DNA from: an uncultured Desulfovibrio sp.
Lineage (GTDB): Bacteria; Desulfobacterota; Desulfovibrionia; Desulfovibrionales; Desulfovibrionaceae
Direction: 5' to 3'
DNA length: 6,280 nt
Assembly: GCA_945871415.1 (NCBI GenBank)
Contig: CAMBWG010000137.1
Location: forward strand, 1-6,280
The notes beneath the pieces were generated by a model that worked only from the letters and a program-made list of their open reading frames with translations, was not told where the DNA came from and made no database searches. Numbering within the stretch: the first letter of the stretch is position 1; the number at the start of each line of letters is the position of its first letter. The position numbers and the translations under genes are program-made. Shown here in pieces: positions 1 to 6,273 of this stretch.

Positions 1-66
1 CCAGAACTGATGGAGCCAGTCGAAGGCGTCCGTCAGCGGCTGCATGCGGTCTATAAGTTGTGGCAT
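1..66 (-). CDS. Partial N-terminus of a divergent gene, product unknown
   Basis: Reading leftward from an ATG whose first base is at 66, 22 codons stay open to the window edge and give MPQLIDRMQPLTDAFDWLHQ followed by Phe-Trp. The start is supported by a GGAG ribosome binding site at 73-76 (minus strand), six bases before the ATG, and by a sigma-70-like promoter about 40 bases further upstream. A second in-frame ATG at codon 8 is a less likely start because it lacks an equally good binding site. The visible residues are amphipathic and rich in aromatics. They show no signal peptide and no domain I recognise, so I give no function. The gene is transcribed away from the large oxidoreductase and shares its intergenic region. 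Confidence 0.6.
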   Translation of the reverse strand, partial: MPQLIDRMQPLTDAFDWLHQFW

Positions 67-107
67 GGGTATCTCCGAAGTTGTTTTGCGCCCGAAAGCG
101 CAGCGCC

Positions 108-135
108 AGCATAGCCGCGTGCCGTCAAAAGTCAA
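108..135 (-). promoter_or_regulatory. Putative sigma-70 promoter of the leftward gene
   Basis: On the minus strand a -35 box TTGACT (130-135) is followed after 16 bases by a -10 box TATGCT (108-113). The boxes match the consensus at 5 of 6 and 4 of 6 positions. The expected transcription start near 100 would leave a leader of about 35 bases before the ATG at 66. The -35 box lies in a tandem heptamer repeat, TTTTGAC twice (124-137), so a one-heptamer shift offers a second -35-like TTGACG. This is a motif match only. Confidence 0.5.
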
Positions 136-164
136 AACGGCGTTTGGGCGCTGCGTACATGAAC

Positions 165-193
165 TTGCATTGTATCAGGGTTGGCGATAAGAT
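165..193 (+). promoter_or_regulatory. Possible promoter of the FAD/Fe-S dehydrogenase gene
   Basis: A TTGCAT hexamer (165-170) is separated by 17 bases from TAAGAT (188-193), in the most AT-rich part of the intergenic region. The boxes match sigma-70 consensus only 3 of 6 and 4 of 6, so this would be a weak or activator-dependent promoter. Transcription would begin near 200 and give a leader of about 165 bases before the ATG at 366. I see no clear sigma-54 (GG-N10-GC) element here. Confidence 0.3.
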
Positions 194-210
194 AACAGTT
201 TATTCCATAT

Positions 211-350
211 GCTGCCGGGAACGGGCAGCGACTTTCCGACGGGCGCTCCGCCTTGCGCCGCGTTTTTTGCCGGGAAGGAAATAACGCGCTCTCCTCCGTT
301 TCGGAGATGCGCAGACGAGAACAGCGCGAATTCCCGGGAGTCCTCTCCCG
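211..350 (+). promoter_or_regulatory. Structured 5' leader with four inverted repeats
   Basis: Four short perfect inverted repeats follow one another between the putative promoter and the start codon of the dehydrogenase. They are GCTGCC/GGCAGC (211-216 with 224-229), GGCGC/GCGCC (242-246 with 255-259), CTCCG/CGGAG (294-298 with 302-306) and CGGGAG/CTCCCG (335-340 with 345-350). The second is followed three bases later by six T residues (263-268), which resembles a weak intrinsic terminator or attenuator. The last ends five bases before the Shine-Dalgarno sequence. The region does not match a riboswitch class I recognise. In GC-rich DNA such short stems also arise by chance, so the regulatory reading is an inference. 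Confidence 0.3.
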
Positions 351-354
351 TAAC

Positions 355-360
355 GAGGTG
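355..360 (+). promoter_or_regulatory. Strong ribosome binding site for the dehydrogenase
   Basis: GAGGTG, extended by an A at 361, is complementary to the anti-Shine-Dalgarno of 16S rRNA and lies five bases before the ATG at 366. An in-frame TAA at 351-353 rules out any longer protein. The start of the large oxidoreductase is therefore well fixed. Confidence 0.85.
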
Positions 361-365
361 ACGTC

Positions 366-3300
366 ATGCCCCACAAGGGTCCGCACATATCCATTGCTCC
401 CGATTACGTGGTCAACCGCATCCTGCGTATCAATATCGACGATTTTGCGGAATGGCCCGAATCGGTGCGCCTGCTGGCTATTGCCATCGCGGAAGAACTC
501 TTTCTTGTGGCCTACAATCCCTTTGTGGATGCCGAAACGGTACGCGCCAGCGTGCATTCCCGCTTTGAGCGGGAGTCTTTGTCTCTGGCGCATTACTATG
601 CCAACGCCATAGGCGAAGGTATCACCATGTTCTGGTCCGCCTATCAGGCCGAAAAGGCCTTCCGGCAGAAGCTCGTGGAGCGCCTGCGCGAATTCATGAG
701 CCCGGAATGCGTGCTGGATTCGCCGGTTGCCCTCATCGCCATGGCAACGGACGCCACCGACCTGCGGATGGAACTCCCTCTGCTGGTTGTGGAGCCTGAT
801 TCCGCGGAACAGGTGTCCCGGATTGTCAAACTGGCCAATGAAATGAAATTTGCCCTGATTCCGCGCGGCGGCGGATCGGGCATGACCGGCGGGGCCGTTC
901 CCGCGCGCAAGCGTGCGGTGGTCGTGAGCCTGACCCGTCTGACGCGCATCGGCCCCATTGATTTGGACGCCATGACGGTCACCTGTCAGGCCGGGGCCAT
1001 TACCCAGGATGTCACCAATGCCGTCAGCAGGGCCGGAGCCCTGTTCTCCGTGGATCCGGCGTCCAAGCAGGCGTCGAGCATCGGCGGCAACATCAGCGAA
1101 AACGCCGGCGGCCCCATGGCCTTTGAATACGGTACTACGCTGGACAATCTGCTGTGGTGGCGCATGGTGACGCCCACCGGCGAAATTATTACCGTGGAGC
1201 GCGAAGAGCACCCGCGGCACAAAATTCTGCCTGACGAGACGGCCGTATTTGTCGTCAAGGACATCAGCGGCGGCGTGCGCAACGTCGTGCATCTGCGCGG
1301 GGACGAAATTCGTCTGCCCGGTCTGGGCAAGGACGTGACCAACAAGGCGCTTGGCGGGCTGCCCGGCATGCAGAAGGAAGGCGTGGACGGCATCGTGACC
1401 GAGGCCTGCTTCATCCTGCATCCCAAGCCGAAGTTCAAACGGGTGATGGTCCTGGAATTCTTCGGCCGCTCCATGCATCCCGCCGCCGTGGTGGTACGGG
1501 AGCTGGTCGAGCTGCGCAATCGCATCCGGGAAGAAGGGGATTACGCCCATCTTTCGGCGCTGGAAGAATTCAATGCCAAGTACGTGCAGGCCATCGACTA
1601 CAAGCGCAAGTCCGACAAGTACGAGGGCACGCCCATTTCCGTCATCATCCTGCAGGTGGACGGCGACGATCCCTATTTGCTGGATCAGTGCGTAGGCCAC
1701 ATCGTGGACGTGGTGGAACGTCAGGATAATGTGGATATCATCGTTGCCGCCGATGAGAAGGAAGGGGAACGCTTCTGGGAGGACAGGCATCGTCTGTCGG
1801 CCATCGCCAAGCGTACCTCCGGCTTCAAGATGAACGAGGACGTCGTCATTCCCATGGATCGGATTCCCGACTTCGCCCTGTTCCTTGAAAAGCTCAATCT
1901 GGAATGTACGGCACAGGCCTACCGCCACGCTTTGCAGGAAGTGGGACGTCTTCAGGGCTTCCCCATGGAAGACAAGGAGTTCAACAGAGAATTTTCCTTT
2001 ACCTCCAAGCTCGCGGCCGGCGAGGGCGGGCCGGAGGAACTGTCCGATACGGAGCTCTGGGAACGCGCCGGGCATTTCTTCGAGGCGCTGGCGGCAAAGT
2101 ATCCCTTCCTTGCCAGGCGCATTGCCGTTATCCGCGACTACATGGAAAGCAGCCGTATTGTTGTGGCCAGCCACATGCACGCGGGCGACGGCAACTGTCA
2201 CGTCAACATTCCCGTTAATTCCAATGACGCCCATATGCTGGAGGAAGCCGAGGAAACCGCCGCGCGCGTCATGGCCGAATGTCAGGCCATGGGCGGGGAA
2301 GTTTCCGGCGAACACGGCATCGGCATCACCAAGATTTCCTTCTTCAGCAAGGAAAAAATGGATGCACTGCGGGCCTTCAAGGAACGCGTGGACCCCCGCG
2401 ACGTGATGAATCCCGCCAAGCTGGTCTACAGGGAACTGCCCGTCCGTCCCTTTACCTTTTCCTTCAATCGTCTGATTCAGGACATCAGCCAGTCGGGCCT
2501 GCCCGACAAGGACAAGCTCATCAGTCTGTTGTCCACTGTGCAGATCTGCACCCGCTGCGGCAAATGCCGTCAGGTCTGCGCCATGTGTTACCCTGAACGC
2601 TCGATGCAGTATCATCCGCGCAATAAGAATATGGCGCTGGGGATGCTCATCGAGGCCGTGTATTACTCGCAGGTCAACAAGGGGCGCATTGACGACGTCC
2701 TTCTGCGCCGCCTGCGTGATCTGGTGGAGCACTGCACTGGCTGCGGCCGCTGTATGGCAAACTGCCCTGTCAAGATTCCTTCGGGCGAGGTGGCGCTGCA
2801 GCTGCGCGCCCTGCTGGAACACGAAGGCGCCGGCGGGCATCCCATAAAGGAACGGGCCCTGGAGTGGCTTGTGCGCGATGTGGAACGTCGCGTGCCCACG
2901 GCGGCGAAGATGGCTTCCGTAGGCCAGAAGATGCAGAACCGTTTTCTGGGCTTCCTGCCCGGATTCTGGAAGAAGCGTCTGCAGAGTCCGCTCTTTACGG
3001 GGCCCGGCCCCAAGACCGGCTACACCAACCTCTACGAGGCTCTGAAGCTGCATCGCGGCAATGTCTTTGCTCCGGCGCAGCCCGCGCAGGGCATGCCCTG
3101 TGTGCTTTATTTCCCCGGCTGCGGGGGGGCGCTGTTCTTTGATCGCATTGCCCTTTCCTCTATTATGCTGATGCTCAAGGCCGGTTTTGCCGTTGCCGTG
3201 CCGCCCCGCCACCTCTGCTGCGGCTATCCCCTGCTGGCTGCCGGTCTGGACACGCAGTTCGAGGACAATATGGCGCAGAACCGGCAGTATCTGGCCTCCA

Positions 3301-3947
3301 TGATCCGGGCCCTGACGCGTCAGGGCTTTGATGTGCGCCATCTGGTGTCCGCCTGCGGTTCCTGCCGGGACGGTCTGTCGCGTATGAAGCTGCAGGAGCA
3401 GTTCCCGGAACTGACGCAGAAGGATGTGACGCAGCTGGTGCTGCCGCTTCTGAGCTCGGACGAGGTCAAGGCCATGCGGGCCGCGCCTCTGGCCGCGGGA
3501 ACGCCCGTCATTTATCACAGTGCCTGCCATTGCGAATGGGCGGACGTGCATCCCATCAAGGCCCGGCCCCAGATTGCCGCAGCTCTGTCCGAATTCAGCG
3601 GAGCGGCGGTCACGCTTTCTCAGGGGTGCTGCGGTGAATCCGGTATGGGAGCCATGACGTCCCCGAGCATCTATAACATGCTGCGTCAACGTAAACAGCA
3701 GAGCCTTGCCGAGATGTTTACCCGGCTTGCTCCGGAAGGCGGCGCTTATGACGGGCCTGTGCTGGTTGGCTGCCCCTCCTGCAAGCTCGGTATCGGCCGT
3801 TGCCTCCTTAATATGAATGAAGGAAAGCGCCCGGTGCTGCATGTGACAGAATGGCTGGCAGGCCAGTTCGACGGCGAAGACAGGCGGCAATCTTTCCGGC
3901 GTCGGGCAAACGACGCACGGGGTGATGTTCGCGTTGTTGAAGCCTAA
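366..3947 (+). CDS. FAD/[4Fe-4S] D-lactate (D-2-hydroxyacid) dehydrogenase-type oxidoreductase, multidomain
   Basis: This 1193-residue protein probably oxidises a D-2-hydroxy acid, most likely D-lactate, at FAD and passes electrons through Fe-S centres to the quinone pool or another acceptor. Residues 1-115 form a helical extension. Residues 118-280 are a PCMH-type FAD domain with PRGGGSGMTGG (166-176) and GGNISENAGG (240-249). The FAD-oxidase C-terminal domain follows to about 690, with HAGDGNCH (605-612, likely metal-binding His605 and His612), GEHGIG (648-653) and DPRDVMNP (676-683). Ferredoxin-like motifs are C728/C731/C734/C738 and C790/C793/C796/C800. Two CCG domains follow: C919, C951-C952, C997/C1000 and C1054, C1088-C1089, C1136/C1139. 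No membrane segment or signal peptide is visible, so it is probably cytoplasmic or peripherally membrane-bound. It is longer than E. coli YdiJ (about 1018 residues), a D-2-hydroxyglutarate dehydrogenase. From memory, the N-terminus and the YHPRNKNMALGMLIEA stretch resemble the larger DUF3683-containing oxidoreductases. The family is secure, the substrate is not; glycolate or D-2-hydroxyglutarate remain possible. It appears monocistronic. Confidence 0.93.
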   Translation: MPHKGPHISIAPDYVVNRILRINIDDFAEWPESVRLLAIAIAEELFLVAYNPFVDAETVRASVHSRFERESLSLAHYYANAIGEGITMFWSAYQAEKAFRQKLVERLREFMSPECVLDSPVALIAMATDATDLRMELPLLVVEPDSAEQVSRIVKLANEMKFALIPRGGGSGMTGGAVPARKRAVVVSLTRLTRIGPIDLDAMTVTCQAGAITQDVTNAVSRAGALFSVDPASKQASSIGGNISENAGGPMAFEYGTTLDNLLWWRMVTPTGEIITVEREEHPRHKILPDETAVFVVKDISGGVRNVVHLRGDEIRLPGLGKDVTNKALGGLPGMQKEGVDGIVTEACFILHPKPKFKRVMVLEFFGRSMHPAAVVVRELVELRNRIREEGDYAHLSALEEFNAKYVQAIDYKRKSDKYEGTPISVIILQVDGDDPYLLDQCVGHIVDVVERQDNVDIIVAADEKEGERFWEDRHRLSAIAKRTSGFKMNEDVVIPMDRIPDFALFLEKLNLECTAQAYRHALQEVGRLQGFPMEDKEFNREFSFTSKLAAGEGGPEELSDTELWERAGHFFEALAAKYPFLARRIAVIRDYMESSRIVVASHMHAGDGNCHVNIPVNSNDAHMLEEAEETAARVMAECQAMGGEVSGEHGIGITKISFFSKEKMDALRAFKERVDPRDVMNPAKLVYRELPVRPFTFSFNRLIQDISQSGLPDKDKLISLLSTVQICTRCGKCRQVCAMCYPERSMQYHPRNKNMALGMLIEAVYYSQVNKGRIDDVLLRRLRDLVEHCTGCGRCMANCPVKIPSGEVALQLRALLEHEGAGGHPIKERALEWLVRDVERRVPTAAKMASVGQKMQNRFLGFLPGFWKKRLQSPLFTGPGPKTGYTNLYEALKLHRGNVFAPAQPAQGMPCVLYFPGCGGALFFDRIALSSIMLMLKAGFAVAVPPRHLCCGYPLLAAGLDTQFEDNMAQNRQYLASMIRALTRQGFDVRHLVSACGSCRDGLSRMKLQEQFPELTQKDVTQLVLPLLSSDEVKAMRAAPLAAGTPVIYHSACHCEWADVHPIKARPQIAAALSEFSGAAVTLSQGCCGESGMGAMTSPSIYNMLRQRKQQSLAEMFTRLAPEGGAYDGPVLVGCPSCKLGIGRCLLNMNEGKRPVLHVTEWLAGQFDGEDRRQSFRRRANDARGDVRVVEA

Positions 3948-3955
3948 GTAAATAT

Positions 3956-3989
3956 AAAAGGCCGTGCAGAAATGCACGGCCTTTTGTTT
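3956..3989 (+). terminator. Strong intrinsic terminator, probably bidirectional
   Basis: A perfect 13-base-pair stem, AAAAGGCCGTGCA (3956-3968) with TGCACGGCCTTTT (3973-3985), closes a GAAA tetraloop of the stable GNRA type (3969-3972). The 3' arm runs into TTTTGTTT, giving a U-rich tail. It begins nine bases after the TAA of the dehydrogenase. The A-run on the 5' arm becomes a U-tract on the other strand, so it could also stop antisense transcription. A small second inverted repeat, GTTTC/GAAAC (3986-3990 with 3995-3999), follows directly. Confidence 0.93.
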
Positions 3990-4023
3990 CGTGTGAAACG
4001 AGTCTCGCTCAATCTACCTTTTG

Positions 4024-4052
4024 CCGGAACAGTCCCCCTTCCGGTACGGGAA
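4024..4052 (+). promoter_or_regulatory. Hairpin and weak ribosome binding site before the membrane protein
   Basis: An inverted repeat CCGGAA/TTCCGG (4024-4029 with 4039-4044, nine-base loop) lies just ahead of a modest Shine-Dalgarno-like GGGAA (4048-4052), six bases before the ATG at 4059. The hairpin could affect ribosome access. I could not find a convincing promoter between the terminator and this point, so the gene's promoter is either poor in consensus or within 3986-4030. Confidence 0.35.
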
Positions 4053-4058
4053 CGCCGC

Positions 4059-6149
4059 ATGCAACCACCCCTTTCTCCTCAAGTGGCAAAAGCCTGGTTC
4101 GTCCTCCTTGTCTGCGCCCTGCTCCCCTTCTGCTGGGCTCTGGGCTTCCTGTATCCGCGCGGGGATGATTTTGACTACGCCGCCCGGGCCATGTTCTTGC
4201 TGGACGTACCGGGCGGTATTGCTGAGGCCGTCAGAGAATGGCTTTTCCAGAGTGGGCGCTACGCCTATCACTTTCTGGCGGTTCTGCTGGGCAAGGCGGG
4301 GGGCTGGCCTCTCCTCTCGGCGCTGGTGTGCGCCGCTGTACTTGTTCTGCACGCACTGGCGGGCTATGTGCTGGCCCGTGCGCTGGGCGGTTCCCGCTCA
4401 TGGTCCGCGCTTTGGGGGCTTTTTGCCCTGTTTTGTCTGCTGGCCTGCCATCAGGCTCTGAATCTTTTTTATATGCAGACCGAAGCTCTTTCCATCGGTC
4501 TGCAAAACGGTGCGGGGCTGCTGTTCATGGCGCTGTTGTGCCGTCTCTGGCGCGCGCATCCTGTGGAGGCCGTACCGCGTTCCGGTGTCCGGCACGGGGC
4601 CTTGCGCACACAGCACGGCTTGCGCGGTTTCTGGCGTCGCTGCGCCGCGCCTACGGTCTGGGCGGCGGCTTCTCGTCGTTCTGCCGTGATGGCGGGTATC
4701 TTTGCCGTGGGCGTGTATGAGCAGGCCGCTCTGGTCGTCTGTCTTGCTGCCGCTGTGACCGGCCTGCTGGCCTGGCGCTGCCGCCATCCGCTGGCGCGGG
4801 ACTTTACGCGTGTGGTCGCATGGGTGCTTGTGGCGCTCGTTCTGTCTTTTCTTGCTCCGGGCAATGTCGTGCATCGTGCCGTGCGGCATGTGGATGCAGC
4901 GGTATTATGGCAGAATCTGACCTCCCTGCCCGCCGACTGGCTGCATCATGCCTTCTGGTGTCTCTCCCTCCCCTGGCTGCTTGCCGTAGCGGCACTGACG
5001 CTGCTGCTGCCTCGTCCCGCCCGGGAAGAACGGGAAAAGATTCCTTCGCCCTACCCCTGGCTCTGTCTGGCGGCTCCGCTGGCCTATGTGCTGTTTACAC
5101 TGTGCATTGCTCTTCTGCAGGCGGGAACGTCCGCGCCCGTCAGCTCCGCTCCCCGATATGCGGCCAGCATGGCCCCCTACGGCGCGTTTGCGCTGGGTGT
5201 TGTTCTGTATCCCTTTGTCGGCTGGCTTGTCCGGCGTCTGCAGGGTATGGCGCATGGGCGTGATATGCGTCTCTGGCTGATTCTTCTGCCCGCCGTGCTG
5301 CTGCTCTGCGGCGGCGGTAACTGGCGGCTGACGGTCGTGAATGCCTGCAACGGGGCCTTTACGGATATCGCGGATCGTCTCTCCCTGCGGTATGCCCTTC
5401 TGAAGGTTGAAGGGCGCGCGGCAATGACACATGACCCTGCCTTTCGCTTCGGCCTGCTTGGCGAATTTGCCCGTCCCGAGAGACGACGTGACAGCATAGA
5501 TATGCGCTTGCCCGGTATGGCGGTACGGCGGCTGGATTACGGCGTTTTTCCCGTGCACGCGGAAGAAGCCCTGCCGCAGGACCCCGAGGTATGGCCTAAT
5601 CCGCGGGCTGCCTGGCTCTATGGGCTTGGCAGTGTGCGCAGCGCTTCGGGAGATGCCGCAGCCGCGGGCGCAGCCGCGCTGGCCCCTTCCGCCCGGCTGC
5701 TTTCCCTGTCGCCGCAGCTGGAGGAGCTCGGTATTCGTTCGGCCTGGCTGGCCGGAACGCAGGGCATAAATGCCACCTTCAGGGAAGTCTGGCTTGTGTT
5801 GCGCTGTTCGGTTCCCCTGCCGGAATCATGGTGTATCTGGCGACAAAGCCCTGTGGATATGCGTCGTCTGCCGCCTCTGCCCCTGCAACGCTGGTGGGCT
5901 ATGAAAGCCGCGGATCTTGCCGGCCGTCAGGCGGCGCTGCCTGACTGGCTGGCGGATATGGCGGGCGTGCGCCTGAATGTGCGCCCGGAACAATGGCGTA
6001 TCCCCAACCCCGAGCAGGGCTCGGAACTTTTCTACGCCTTCCCTCTGCTCCCGCGTTCTCCGCTGACCGACGCCGTGCCCTCTGTCCGCCTCTGGGCGGA
6101 AACGCCGCAGGGCCTTATGCCCTTTGGCGTGAGCGCCGGGAATAATTGA
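4059..6149 (+). CDS. Polytopic membrane protein, DUF6056/GT-C glycosyltransferase-like
   Basis: The 696-residue product is an inner-membrane protein with about ten hydrophobic segments, near residues 12-32, 84-105, 114-134, 145-162, 209-236, 251-265, 296-317, 334-353, 371-393 and 404-418. A soluble part of about 275 residues follows. After the first segment comes GDDFDY (35-40), then an SGRYAYHF stretch (65-72); a later loop has FLAPGNVVHRA (264-274). An acidic first extracytoplasmic loop and a PGN..R loop are what I recall of DUF6056/GtrII-like proteins, which use polyprenyl-linked sugars to modify surface glycans. That role is inferred. The frame stays open upstream to an ATG at 3972, but that codon lies in the terminator loop, so I chose the ATG at 4059. 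The cytoplasmic loop 163-207 is unusually long and arginine-rich, and residues 530-541 are an Ala-rich linker. No neighbouring glycan gene is visible in the window. It could instead be an uncharacterised membrane protein of another family. Confidence 0.85.
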   Translation: MQPPLSPQVAKAWFVLLVCALLPFCWALGFLYPRGDDFDYAARAMFLLDVPGGIAEAVREWLFQSGRYAYHFLAVLLGKAGGWPLLSALVCAAVLVLHALAGYVLARALGGSRSWSALWGLFALFCLLACHQALNLFYMQTEALSIGLQNGAGLLFMALLCRLWRAHPVEAVPRSGVRHGALRTQHGLRGFWRRCAAPTVWAAASRRSAVMAGIFAVGVYEQAALVVCLAAAVTGLLAWRCRHPLARDFTRVVAWVLVALVLSFLAPGNVVHRAVRHVDAAVLWQNLTSLPADWLHHAFWCLSLPWLLAVAALTLLLPRPAREEREKIPSPYPWLCLAAPLAYVLFTLCIALLQAGTSAPVSSAPRYAASMAPYGAFALGVVLYPFVGWLVRRLQGMAHGRDMRLWLILLPAVLLLCGGGNWRLTVVNACNGAFTDIADRLSLRYALLKVEGRAAMTHDPAFRFGLLGEFARPERRRDSIDMRLPGMAVRRLDYGVFPVHAEEALPQDPEVWPNPRAAWLYGLGSVRSASGDAAAAGAAALAPSARLLSLSPQLEELGIRSAWLAGTQGINATFREVWLVLRCSVPLPESWCIWRQSPVDMRRLPPLPLQRWWAMKAADLAGRQAALPDWLADMAGVRLNVRPEQWRIPNPEQGSELFYAFPLLPRSPLTDAVPSVRLWAETPQGLMPFGVSAGNN

Positions 6150-6163
6150 TGCTGTAACTTCGT

Positions 6164-6186
6164 GCAGGGGGAGGGCCCCCCTCTGC
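6164..6186 (+). terminator. GC-rich hairpin after the membrane protein gene, possible terminator
   Basis: GCAGGGGG (6164-6171) can pair with the C-run and TCTGC at 6179-6186, giving about eight base pairs including one G-T pair, 15 bases after the TGA. There is no U-tract behind it, so it is not a typical intrinsic terminator. It may only stabilise the transcript end. Confidence 0.3.
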
Positions 6187-6198
6187 CGGTGCGAGAGC

Positions 6199-6273
6199 GG
6201 GCCTCCCCACCCCCCCCCCCCCAACCCCCCGCGCGTTATTTGGGAGGATGAGACCGTGGGGGGGGGAGCCCGT
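6199..6273. repeat. Poly-C tract with facing poly-G run
   Basis: A run of 13 C (6210-6222) is flanked by CCCC (6205-6208) and, after AA, by six more C (6225-6230). A run of nine G (6258-6266) follows about 35 bases later. The outer parts, GGGCCTCCCCAC (6199-6210) and GTGGGGGGGGGAGCCC (6256-6271), are imperfect inverted copies, so a long stem with slippage is possible. On the minus strand the C-runs are G-runs that could form a G-quadruplex. No coding sequence is evident across the tract. Homopolymers this long are also prone to sequencing error, so the exact counts are uncertain. Confidence 0.6.

Noticed and set aside
60..284. Small plus-strand open frame (74 codons) in the intergenic region
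   Set aside because: It has no ribosome binding site, overlaps the promoter elements and the start of the leftward gene, and encodes a Cys/Arg-rich sequence without a recognisable feature.
253..612. Plus-strand frame of 119 codons overlapping the dehydrogenase start
   Set aside because: It lies out of frame with a gene that has a strong ribosome binding site and clear domains, and it reads as a frame shadow.
366..3947. Reading the gene as glycolate oxidase GlcD/GlcF or as an NAD-dependent lactate dehydrogenase
   Set aside because: GlcD and GlcF are separate, shorter proteins, whereas this is one continuous chain. There is no NAD-binding Rossmann signature, and the FAD and Fe-S motifs indicate a respiratory-type flavoenzyme.
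132..3977. A 1281-codon open frame on the minus strand, antisense to the dehydrogenase
   Set aside because: Its codons align exactly with the sense codons, so it stays open merely because the sense gene uses no TTA, CTA or TCA codons, as expected at high GC. The translation is rich in His, Gln and Gly, has no domain, and its ATG lies in the terminator stem.
4238..4889. Overlapping open frames on both strands inside the membrane protein, raising the idea of a frameshift
   Set aside because: The membrane protein frame is uninterrupted from 4059 to 6149 and keeps alternating hydrophobic segments on both sides. The other frames give Arg/Ala/Gly-rich sequence with no domain.
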